Of a DNA stretch of 19,412 bases, positions 11,801-19,340 are shown one piece after another (the first letter of the stretch is position 1; the number at the start of each line of letters is the position of its first letter). Position numbers and translations under genes: made by a program. The notes below the pieces were generated by a model. That model was given only the letters and a program-made list of their open reading frames with translations, had not been told where the DNA came from and did no database searches. This DNA is from Thoreauomyces humboldtii (taxonomy: Eukaryota; Chytridiomycota; Chytridiomycetes; Spizellomycetales; Powellomycetaceae): NCBI GenBank assembly GCA_027596035.1, contig JADGJA010000413.1:1-19412 (forward strand). The letters are read 5' to 3'.

Positions 11801-12028
11801 GCCAACTACGTCGTTCAGCACATACTCAACCTCGCCGACCCTTTGCAAAAGGACACGTGCATCCGCCTCCTACTTCCGCACATCGCGACGCTGCGCAACT
11901 CGAAATATGGACAGCGCGTTGCTGCTATCGTCGAAAAGCATCTCCGAAACAGCCACCAGAAGTTTGCCCTCACGGGCATGTCATCCTCGATGGTCGGTCA
12001 CGGCGGGCCCTGCGGGCTCAGGGGATGA
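8819..12028 (+). CDS. PUF (Pumilio) RNA-binding protein with IQ motifs and coiled coil
   Basis: PUF proteins bind 3' UTRs of target mRNAs and alter their stability, translation or location. Exons: 8819-9295, 9363-9488, 9557-9769, 9839-10450, 10522-10686, 10763-10943, 11002-11403, 11480-11693, 11764-12028; about 884 aa. Order of parts: disordered N-terminus; two IQ-like motifs (LQRKFREKK from 121, IQATFRSFASR from 147); coiled coil about 160-348; His/Gln tract; low-complexity linker; PUF domain about 535-875. Seven repeat helices can be read, with base-contact residues N582/Q586, C618/Q622, C654/Q658, S694/Q698, N730/Q734, S766/E770 and N811/Q815. From memory, the coiled-coil plus PUF layout and the opening DKIVRTNDQ resemble the fungal group containing fission yeast Mcp2. 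The start is uncertain: 8819 is the first in-frame ATG, but a candidate leader intron (8785-8854) would move it to 8855. Two out-of-frame ATGs lie just upstream. Confidence 0.9.
10067..10138 (+). repeat. His/Gln codon repeat tract in the PUF gene
   Basis: A run of CAC, CAT, CAG and CAA codons encodes an almost pure His/Gln stretch directly after the coiled coil. It is imperfect at DNA level but built on CAN triplets, so it may vary in length between strains. Such tracts often favour condensates in RNA-binding proteins; applying that here is inference. Confidence 0.85.
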
Positions 12029-12122
12029 TGCCCCTTGGTCCATAGACGCGGATAGAAAACGGACCCAGCGGCACCTCCTTTCCGCTCAAAGACGGAAGTC
12101 TATCGGGTTCACTTTTGGAACA

Positions 12123-12128
12123 AATAAA
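12123..12128 (+). terminator. AATAAA polyadenylation signal of the PUF gene
   Basis: An exact AATAAA hexamer lies about 95 nt after the PUF stop codon in AT-rich sequence within otherwise GC-richer DNA. Position and context fit the 3' end signal. Confidence 0.6.
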
Positions 12129-12757
12129 TTATCAATAGACTTTAGACAACTCTGACAAGCATCTGTACTTCTCGGTCAAAATGTGGATGGCACTTTGCGC
12201 TGCTTCTTCACCTATCTGGACGCCACGATGTACAGGACCTCAAAATCCGCAAAGAACAGCCAAGCATCTGAGCCTTTCGGTTGTGTACTCTACAGTAAAC
12301 TGGGTACCTGGTACACGTGTCTTGCAGGATCGTAGCGGGAAAGTAGATAGAGAAAGCAAGACAAGAAAGCGGAAAGGACAGGAAAGACGGTGACCTTGTC
12401 CCCTTCCTGTTGCTCCTGTGACCTCGCCCTCGCATCCGATCGTGAAAAGGTGTGGAACACGTGCAGGTGGATGCTCGACTTCTGCAGCGAGATGCCGACT
12501 TCCTGGAGTGGTTGGCTGTCTTGCTGTACGAGATCGGCGTCGTAACTGTGGAACCCAAAAAGCAAAAAGTCTTAACCTTTTTTTTCGATAGCACGATGGG
12601 CGTACACACGTCTCACTCTCAGCCCGTGCAAGGTTCCGCCCGCGCGGGCCACTCTGGCAGACAAACGCCGAACCGGCGTGACACGATATATAAGGTCGGC
12701 TAGAAGCGTCCATCGCCCCATTCGAATCACCCCTGCTCGCTCCTTCCATCCCACGCC
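12129..12757 (+). promoter_or_regulatory. Promoter region of the secreted nuclease gene
   Basis: About 630 bp without a supported gene precedes the nuclease start. It contains two CACGTG boxes (12314-12319 and 12458-12463) and a TATATAA box at 12687-12693. The leader from the TATA box to the ATG is about 65 nt, so the 5' UTR should be short. Minus-strand frames of up to 169 codons cross this region but show no recognisable domain. Confidence 0.5.
12687..12693 (+). promoter_or_regulatory. TATA box of the nuclease gene
   Basis: TATATAA followed by GG lies 65 nt before the ATG at 12758. It is the clearest TATA element seen upstream of any gene in the window and suggests a regulated rather than housekeeping promoter. 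Confidence 0.6.
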
Positions 12758-15574
12758 ATGAAAGCCACTAGTGCATTTGGCGCTCTCGCGACCGCCGTTT
12801 TGCTTGCCACCCCTGTCGTGCTCGGCGAGACCATCGCTCAGATTCAAGGACCCTCGCACTACTCGCCGTTTGCTGGAAAAACGGTCACTGATGTGCGAGG
12901 TATCGTCACAATGAAGAACGGCAATGGTTTCTTCCTGCAGTCCGTGACACCGGACAGCGATGACAAGACGAGCGAAGGCGTTTTGGTCTTCTTTGCATCC
13001 GCCACCGCTGGATTAGGTCCTCAGGCCAAAGCGCTGACGGTCGGCCAGTACGTGTCCGTCGCAGGACAGGTGCAGGAGTACTTCAGGTTGGTCTGGAACA
13101 TGGTTCAGATTTGTTCCGCATTTCTTAGCTCGTCTGACCCATGTGCTCAATGGCTTCATTCAGCCCAAAGTACAAGACCGATCTGTTTGCCACTGAGATT
13201 ACTGCGGTCACGAACATCACAGTTCTAGCACCCGGACCTTCCTTCCCCGCACCTGTGGTCATCGGCCAGGATGGCCGCATGCCTCCGACGTCAGAAACTT
13301 TTTACAAATTTGACGATGGATACGAAGCCCTTTCGGAGACGATCACGACGCAGGCGACTTTTCAGACATACGGTGATCTCGACATCAAAAACCGTGGACT
13401 CGACTTCCTCGAATCTCTTGAGGGCATGCTTGTGACGATCAAGTCTCCCATTGTGACGGGGCAACCCGATACCGACAGCTCGTTCTGGGTTCTGCCAGAG
13501 GGCGGCAAGGGCGCAACCGGCGTGAACGCCGCTGGCGGCATCTCAATGTCGTATTCGGCAGAGGGTACTGACAACAACCCGGAGCGCTTCCTCATCTCGA
13601 AATCCCCCGTCGGACAGCACGCTGCAGATCTTGCCATCGGAGACGCTATTGGAGACATTACGGGTGTCTTGACGTACAACGCCGGCATGTACTCTATCAT
13701 CCCCAACGCCCCCGCAAGCATTATCAAGCGCAACACGAATGCTATGGCTTTTGCCCCTCCTACGGACAAGAGCGAGTTTGGAATTGCCGCCTTCAACACC
13801 GAAAACTTTGCGGGCAACGCGGACCAGGCCAAGTTCGACGAAGTTGCCAGGCAGATCATCGACTACCTTGGCTCTCCTTCCATCCTTTTGTTAAACGAGA
13901 TTCAGGACAACGACGGCACCGCTTCGGCCACTGACTCCGACTCGTCCGTCACGGTGAAGAGGGTTACGGACGCCATCTCGGCTGCTGGCGGACCTAATTA
14001 CAAGGCAACGTGGATCAACCCTGTAAGCGGGGCCGATGGTGGTGAGCCAGGAGGCAACATCCGACAGGTGGTATTCTACGACGAGGCGCAAGGAGTTACA
14101 CTTACCGCTGGAACCGCCGGTGATGCCACGACAGGAGTCAGCGTTGTTGCTGACGCCGTTGGAAAGCCATCCCTGTCCCTCAATCCGGGGTAAGTGGCGG
14201 CTCGGCAATCTCGTCAAGCCCTTAACGTAAATCCAGTTCTAAACCGCCTTCCTAACTAGCCGCGTTGACCCCGCGAATCCTTCGTGGCTCGCATGCCGAA
14301 AGGCTCTGGCTGTCTCGTTCGACATCTCAGGGGAGCGGGTGTTCGTCTTGGCGAACCATCTCAGCTCGAAACTCGGTGGCTCCAACTTGTATGGGGCCGT
14401 ACAGCCCTACATCAATGGCGCTGTCGTGAAGCGTCAGGCTCAGGCGCAGATCAACCGGGACTTTGCTGCCACCATTCTTGCTCAGGACCCTTCCGCCAAT
14501 ATCATCGTGCTCGGGGACCTCAACGAGTTCGCCTGGGGTACTCCCATCCAGGCTCTCCTCGGCAAAAACACCACGACACCACTCTTTGATCTCGGTGAGG
14601 AGACGCTTCCTGTCGTCGAACGCTACTCTTACAACTACCAGGGACAGTCACAAGAACTGGACCACATTATTATCTCTAAGAACTTATTGGACCGAACCAC
14701 GAAATTTGTCCCGGTTCACGTCAACACATGGGGTCCCCTGGCCAACCGCACAAGTGACCACGATCCCCAGTACGCTCGTTTCAAGCGCACCGGCTCCGTC
14801 GCCCCCGCTACCTCGACCATCGCATCGACCTCCACCGCGACCCCTGGGACTAGCACTTCCACCCCCGGGACCTCGACCATTGCGACATCTTCCACCGCTA
14901 CACCTGGGACTAGCACTTCCATTCCCGTTACCTCGACCATCGCGTCGACCTCCACCGCTACCCCTGGGACTAGCACTTCCACCCCCGGGACCTCGATCAT
15001 TGCGACATCTTCCACCGCTACGCCAATTAGCATCGCTACCCCTGGGACTTCAACAATCGCGACCTCCGCAACTTCAGCCGCCGAAAGCATCTCAGCCACC
15101 TCCTGCTCTGAGTCTGAGACCGAGGCTCCCGCAACCACCCTGGTGATGACCTCTTCCGTCGTCACTAGCCCCGCCTCGTCCGTTCCAGCTCCCCCTGCGT
15201 ACACCCACATTCCCGCACCCCCGGCGTATTCCCACTACGTACCCATCGTCTCCGCGACCAGCGACGCGGTCCCCGTTCCAACCGACTCGGCGGCCGCTCC
15301 CTCATACACTGCTCCGGCCCCTCCTGCGTACCCCCACTCCAAGCCTTCCGCACCCATTGACACAGCCGCTCCTGTAACCCCGGCAGCCCCGAAGTACCAC
15401 CAGAGGCCTTCTGTGCCCGCGAAGGATGATAGCTCCGCTACTGCTCTGGCTGCTGCTGCATCCGAGACATCTTCGCCGTCGGACGATACTGTGGTGGTCT
15501 CCGGTGCTGCCAAGGTATCAGCTATCTTCGCCGCCGCGGTCCTCGGAGGCTTTGTCTGCGTCCTTGCCGTTTAG
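12758..15574 (+). CDS. Secreted GPI-anchored nuclease-family protein (endonuclease/exonuclease/phosphatase fold)
   Basis: Probably cleaves extracellular DNA or another phosphodiester at the cell surface. Exons: 12758-13086, 13164-14189, 14260-15574; 889 aa. The N-terminus is a clear signal peptide (cleavage near VVLG-E, about residue 23). Next comes an OB-fold-like region (FFLQ near residue 65), then the catalytic domain. Family motifs are all visible: NTENF (321-325), LNEIQD with E355, NHLSS with H485, GDLNEF with D538 and N540, and SDHDP with H619. This matches the ExeM-like predicted extracellular nuclease group. From about 636 the chain becomes a Ser/Thr/Pro-rich stalk with tandem repeats, then PAPPAY repeats. 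It ends in a hydrophobic segment typical of GPI signals (VSAIFAAAVLGG onward). Start chosen from the signal peptide; both introns restore the frame. Substrate and anchoring are inferred. Confidence 0.9.
14811..15068 (+). repeat. Tandem Ser/Thr-rich repeats (60-bp unit, 120-bp higher order)
   Basis: The stretch encodes repeated TSTIAST-STATPGTSTSTPG modules. Alternate units match best: 14821-14880 is nearly identical to 14941-15000, and 14881-14940 closely resembles 15001 onward. The array therefore looks like a 120-bp duplication of a 60-bp pair. The copies are alike at third positions too, which points to recent expansion. The product is an O-glycosylation-prone stalk holding the nuclease domain away from the wall. 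Confidence 0.9.
15180..15348 (+). repeat. PAPPAY proline-rich repeats
   Basis: Three copies of PAPPAY followed by one residue and His occur in the nuclease stalk: two adjacent (about 15184-15237) and one at about 15313-15339. They mark a second repeat type between the Ser/Thr stalk and the GPI tail. Function unknown; a rigid spacer or ligand site is possible. Confidence 0.75.
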
Positions 15575-15853
15575 ATAGAAATAGTGTAAAGCTTCCTCCC
15601 CAGATCTTTCATACATGAGAACGTAGATTGTTTATACAAAAATGTAACATCAGATAGAACCGCAGATATATCTCCTTCCTGAGCCCTGCGAGAGTCAGTC
15701 TCGGTCAGACCTGTGTGCCGGTTCGATGCGTCCGGCAGCCTGGACTCTCTGTCACCACCACGCACCTTCCAACGTCACCACCTAGAAACCTCCAAGCGGA
15801 CCACAGCATCGCAACCATCACTGTATCTGACGAGACGAGTTCCAGACACAACA
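15575..15853. other. Spacer between nuclease and hydrolase genes
   Basis: About 280 bp containing the nuclease 3' UTR (AT-rich to about 15675) and the short promoter and leader of the next gene. No exact AATAAA, TATA box or RNA gene is evident. The frame of the next gene is open upstream of its ATG as far as a GTG at 15713, without further ATGs. Confidence 0.5.
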
Positions 15854-16813
15854 ATGGCTGCCACCGCAGCATCCATCGCCCGAGCCGCCAAGAACGCAGT
15901 GACAGGGTTTCCCCGCCACCGGATTCACCCCTCTTCGACCGCCTTCCTTCTCTGTGATATTCAGGAGCGATTCCGAGGTCTGATATGGAACTATCCTCAC
16001 GTCATCAGTACAGCTGCAAAAATGGTATGCTCAAGATAGGAGGGACTTTCAGCGCGATAAAGAGTGTACTCGTGGAAGCGGACTGACGACCGCTTTGGTG
16101 ACCAAAAAAAGCTGGACGCAGCAACGCTACTCGACATTCCAGTGCTCGTAACGGAGCAGAACCCGAAGGGTACGGAAGCTGCTTCAATGCACCGTACAAG
16201 ATGAGAGATGGGCAGCCTGAATGTCCATGTTCTTCTCTTAGCCCTGGGAGCCACCGTGAAGGAACTTGACATCTCTTCAGCAAAAATCGTAGCTTCAAAG
16301 ACAAAGTTCAGCATGTTCACCAGTGAGATCCAGGAATACATGGATGCAAATCTCACGGGCGATGGTAGTGCTAAGAGGGCGGCTGTGTTGTTTGGCATCG
16401 AGGTCAGGAAAACATCCCGATCCCGCCGGAGCTGCCCGACCGAAAAGGTCTAACCGACACCATGGATGATAGTCGCACGTATGCGTGATGCAGACAGCTT
16501 TGGATCTCCTCGATCACGATTATAACGTCATTGTACTGGCGGACGGAGTCTCTTCCATGAACCAAGGGGAGGTCAAAATTGCGCTAGCGGTGAGTCGCTA
16601 CGTCGGAGATTGTGACGGGGATTGCCCGCTCAAACCACTGTCCTATAGCGATTACGAGCAGCGGGTGCAGCGGTGGCCAGCTCGGAATCCATCATCTTTC
16701 AGTTGCTCGGGGATGCCGGACATCCCAAGTTCCGGGATCTTAGCAAACTTGTGAAGAAGCATCAGCCTACGAGCAATGCTGCCCTTGATGCGCTTGTTAC
16801 ACCGAATCTCTGA
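15854..16813 (+). CDS. Isochorismatase-family cysteine hydrolase (ISOC1/ISOC2-like)
   Basis: A small hydrolase of the isochorismatase fold. Close relatives in animals (ISOC2 type) have no settled substrate, so the reaction is unknown. Exons: 15854-16024, 16112-16169, 16242-16402, 16473-16589, 16649-16813; 223 aa, normal for the family. The catalytic triad is visible: Asp35 in LLCDIQERF, Lys98 in SKTKFSMF and Cys134 in [14 protein letters not shown]. The motifs VTEQNPK, ADGVSS and [10 protein letters not shown] also match ISOC proteins. The first 25 residues ([14 protein letters not shown] onward) carry Arg, Lys and Ala but no acidic residue, and could be a mitochondrial presequence; that is inference. 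It runs in the same direction as the nuclease and converges on the thioredoxin. The small exons make naive gene finders likely to miss parts of it. Confidence 0.9.
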
Positions 16814-16887
16814 TCCTGCCCTCGAATTCCATTACGCTAGTCGGAACGGCAGGTTGGACCAGTAGAAGTAGTAAATTTGCAGGGAGT

Positions 16888-16893
16888 AATAAA
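16888..16893 (+). terminator. AATAAA polyadenylation signal of the isochorismatase-family gene
   Basis: An exact AATAAA lies 75 nt after the stop codon, in the 144-bp gap between two convergent genes. The thioredoxin transcript from the other strand must also end in or near this gap, so the two 3' UTRs may overlap. Confidence 0.55.
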
Positions 16894-16957
16894 TCAGCAT
16901 GCATTTTGCACGGACAACTGGGAACCTCAAGGATTGTCGATGAACGGGACGCATGCC

Positions 16958-17511
16958 CTACTGGCCCTCCTTGTTCCACCAAAGCCAGAGCACGAAAGCG
17001 CCGAAGGCCCCCCACAGCAGGTGGTTGCTCTGTAGGGCGCCTCCTCCACCAGCACGTGCCGCGGGCGCTCCCGTACCCAGAACACGGCCTCCAGTGGCCG
17101 GGAACCCGCCTCCCGTCGCGCCTCCCGCACCCGCAAGCGAACGGACGAGGCGCTCGACCTTGTTGATGTCGGCTCCTACCACCTCGTCAAGCTTCTTTCC
17201 CGAGCGGAAAAAGTGGAAGGTCGGCATGGCAGACACGCTGTGCTCCTTGGCAAGAGCCTGTTGCCGTAGGACTAGTGGTAAGGAGAAGTAGAATCGGAAG
17301 CTCTCTACGCGACGGAGTGCGTTACCTGTTGCTCGTCGACGTCCACCTTGAGGAAGATAACTCCAGGGTGTTCGCCGGACAGTTTATCGAACCGTGGGGC
17401 CACTGCTTTGCATGGTCCGCACCATGTTGCGGACCAGTCGACGACGCAAAGCTTTCCGCTGTTGACTGCTCTGGAGAACTCGGACTCGCCGGAAACGTGT
17501 ATGACGGTCAT
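16958..17511 (-). CDS. Thioredoxin with C-terminal membrane anchor
   Basis: A dithiol-disulfide oxidoreductase. Exons on the minus strand: 17511-17326 and 17257-16958, with a 68-nt intron; 161 aa, longer than the roughly 105 of a plain thioredoxin. Residues 1-105 are a complete thioredoxin domain with buried Asp25, active site WCGPC (Cys31, Cys34) and the cis-proline loop AMPTF (Pro74). A Gly/Ala-rich linker follows. A single hydrophobic stretch ([16 protein letters not shown], about 141-156) then precedes five final residues NKEGQ. This is the layout of a tail-anchored protein with the enzyme facing the cytosol. The start at 17511 matches the usual thioredoxin N-terminus. An in-frame ATG at 17616 would add 35 Arg-rich residues. 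It shares its upstream region with the divergent E2 gene. Confidence 0.9.
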
Positions 17512-17701
17512 TTCGAAAGATCTTTGTTTGCAGGAAGTGAACCGCAAGTTGCGCAACAACGCAACAAGCCGAAGGGGGGGGGGATGCGTCCGATGGGACC
17601 GGACACGTTTGAGCATCTCCGACTGCGTCCTCCTCACTTGCACTTCCTTTTCAGAGTCCCATTTCGGAGAAACGTTGACGACGATATCGCAAACAGCAAC
17701 G
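17512..17701. promoter_or_regulatory. Divergent promoter between thioredoxin and E2 genes
   Basis: Only 190 bp separate the two start codons, or 85 bp if the upstream thioredoxin ATG is used. Both promoters and both leaders must fit here. A run of ten G lies at 17574-17583. No clear TATA box is present, which suits housekeeping or cell-cycle promoters. Confidence 0.6.
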
Positions 17702-18620
17702 ATGATGACAAGCGCAACCAACGTACGGGCTTCTCAAGGCAAAGGAGGCTCGTCTGATCAGGCAAACGTAGCAAAGAGGTAATGCTCTTCTTTGCCAGGC
17801 TGCGCGAGCTACTTCTGTTTCGTTGTCGGTTGAACCTCTCACACCTCCCCCCCCCCTTTCCCCAGGCTACAGAACGAGCTCATGACCCTCATGGTGAGAC
17901 CTAAGACCTTATGTGGTCTCGGGAAAGGAATCCAAGTCTCCTAGCGAACTAAAAACGCGTGCACCACTCTACAGATGTCTCCTTCCCCAGGCATCTCCGC
18001 CTTTCCCGACGGCGATGACCTCACCAACTGGACGGCCACCATCGTCGGTCCCGACGGAACCCCTTACGAGAAGCTAAACTACAAGCTCGCTCTCAAGTTC
18101 CCTTCCGACTACCCTTACGCTCCACCCCACGTGCACTTCAAGACAAAGGTCTACCACCCGAACGTCGACCTGCCGTCCGGTGCGATCTGTCTCGACATCC
18201 TGAAGGACAAGTGGAGCGCTGTTTACACCGTCGGGAGCGTCCTCATATCGCTGCAGAGCTTGCTAGGAGGTAAGGGTTGACCCTGGCTCCCGGTTGCGTG
18301 GGAGGAAAGGTCGGCGAGTCTTGTCGAGGCGAGAAGCGCAGCAGTGGGACGAGAAGGACGAAATTCTACCATAGAAGAGAGTGGGAATGGACATGATGGA
18401 ACGGTCTTGCTGCTGGGGACAGGGTCGCAATGACCTATCCGGGAGGAGGCCAAGCATCTGTTCGCTTTCGCGAATCAGAAGACGTCGCTGATGGTTTTCC
18501 TGTGTCTTTGCAGAGCCCAACAACGCGTCCCCACTGAACGAGGAAGCCGCCTCCATCTGGTCTCAGCCAGAAGAAATGCGAAAACGCGTGGTAGCGGCTC
18601 ATCCTGGGAATGACGAGTGA
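17702..18620 (+). CDS. UBC11: Ubiquitin-conjugating enzyme E2, UBC11/UBE2C type
   Basis: E2 enzyme of the group that works with the anaphase-promoting complex to ubiquitinate mitotic cyclins and securin. Exons: 17702-17778, 17866-17893, 17975-18269, 18514-18620; 168 aa. [12 protein letters not shown] followed by [11 protein letters not shown] is diagnostic of the UBE2C group, as is the extended N-terminus of about 25 residues. The HPN motif and active-site Cys107 ([12 protein letters not shown]) are present, and [12 protein letters not shown] marks the last splice junction. Exon 2 is only 28 nt, and the last intron (244 nt) is several times longer than any other in the window. Compared with my memory of UBE2C, the loop between HPNVD and ICLD is one residue longer. 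ATG at 17702 is chosen; the next codon is also ATG. Subfamily call is strong; partner complex is inferred from the family. Confidence 0.93.
17847..17856 (+). repeat. C10 homopolymer in the first E2 intron
   Basis: Ten consecutive C sit just before the acceptor AG at 17864-17865, forming part of an unusual C-rich polypyrimidine tract. Length errors here would not change the coding frame. Confidence 0.9.
18270..18513 (+). other. Long last intron of the E2 gene
   Basis: Starts GTAAGG and ends TTTGCAG; both flanking exons join in frame to give LLGEPNN as in other E2s. At 244 nt it is an outlier against 55-87 nt for the other 31 introns. If retained, translation stops within four codons, which would remove the C-terminal helices but leave the catalytic Cys. 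Confidence 0.8.
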
Positions 18621-19018
18621 AATGGTCCTACTTTGACGGGAGAAGGAAGGAGAAGCTTGCAGTAAAGTCTAGTTAGTGGAAAGGCAGGAAAGCAGAGAAG
18701 AATGCTGCAGGGAGGGGAGGGACAAACAGACGGTCCTTGGTGTTCGGTATCTAAAATGGGTTGCTATTGAACAACAATGTCAAGCTGCGAGATTTTAAAG
18801 TAGACGCTAGTGAGAAATGAATGATGCCATGTGCAAGACGAAAAGCAGGCCGTTGCTGGCGTTTGCGGTAGGGTTGGACGGTTACGTGTTGATTGTACGA
18901 AGAGTCCGAGTGTCCGAGGGTACTTCCCCTCTTCCCCCAGCGACCTTATTCCCTCTCCACATTCTCTCCAGCTCCATTCCCAGAGCACAGTACTGCATCA
19001 CCGACTACTTCCCATCCT

Positions 19019-19080
19019 CTACGTTACGATCTACGTTCCGTCTCGATCTACGTTCCGTTACGATCTACGTTCCCTCACGT
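19019..19080 (+). repeat. Short tandem repeat, CTACGTTCCGT-based, 17-bp unit
   Basis: Units start at 19019 (12 bp, shortened), 19031 (17 bp), 19048 (17 bp) and 19065 (partial). The two full units differ only in the CT/TA pair before CGAT. Related pieces (AGTTCCG, AGTTCCGTCAACG) recur to about 19148. It is a direct repeat of unknown role, perhaps promoter elements of the next gene. Confidence 0.8.
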
Positions 19081-19272
19081 ATCAGGAACTCACAGTTCCG
19101 ACAACCTCGTCTCCCGCCTCGTGAGAAACCTACAGTTCCGTCAACGTAAGCTCTCTACACTAATTCCCTCGTCTACCATTTGGTCACCCCCGCATCTGTG
19201 CATCGTACCGACTACTGACTGCAGTTCCCGTCTTGTTACAACCTCTGGCAGTACCGACGACTTCGCCATCCC

Positions 19273-19332
19273 GACAGCACAGCAGCACAGCAGCGCGTTA
19301 AGAGCACACAGCAGCACAGCAGCACAGCAGCG
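19273..19332 (+). repeat. AGCAC/AGC microsatellite
   Basis: Alternating CAG, CAGCA and CACAG units form two blocks separated by GCGCGTTAAGAG, just upstream of the candidate start at 19341. It is a simple-sequence tract likely to vary in length. Confidence 0.8.
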
Positions 19333-19340
19333 ACCTCGTC

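Larger units (their letters stand above)
18621..19340. other. Repeat-bearing spacer downstream of the E2 gene
   Basis: About 720 bp. The first part (to about 18800) is purine-rich 3' UTR-like sequence. The rest is C/T-rich with two simple repeats, as often seen before fungal start codons. One plus-strand frame (18893-19354) is open for 153 codons, but its product is low-complexity Ser/Thr/Pro/Arg sequence without a domain and has no ATG at its start, so I do not call it. Confidence 0.5.

Noticed and set aside
12181..12393. Plus-strand 70-codon frame after the PUF gene
   Set aside because: It has an ATG but no domain, and lies just after a poly(A) signal within the nuclease promoter.
12208..12749. 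Overlapping minus-strand frames (up to 169 codons) upstream of the nuclease
   Set aside because: Compositions are Arg/Ser/Cys-rich without domains, and several overlap each other in different frames, as expected of shadow frames in GC-rich promoter DNA.
14716..15210. Minus-strand 164-codon frame of Val/Glu/Ala repeats
   Set aside because: It is the reverse of the Ser/Thr repeat stalk of the nuclease; the repeats have no stops on the other strand.
15717..15736. GGTTCGATGC inside a GCCGG/CCGGC hairpin, like a tRNA T arm
   Set aside because: The loop has 10 nt instead of 7, the B-box end is wrong, and no acceptor stem or anticodon arm is found around it.
18270..18513. Intronic snoRNA
   Set aside because: Sequences such as TGATGG resemble a C box, but no proper RTGATGA plus CTGA pair with terminal stem was found.
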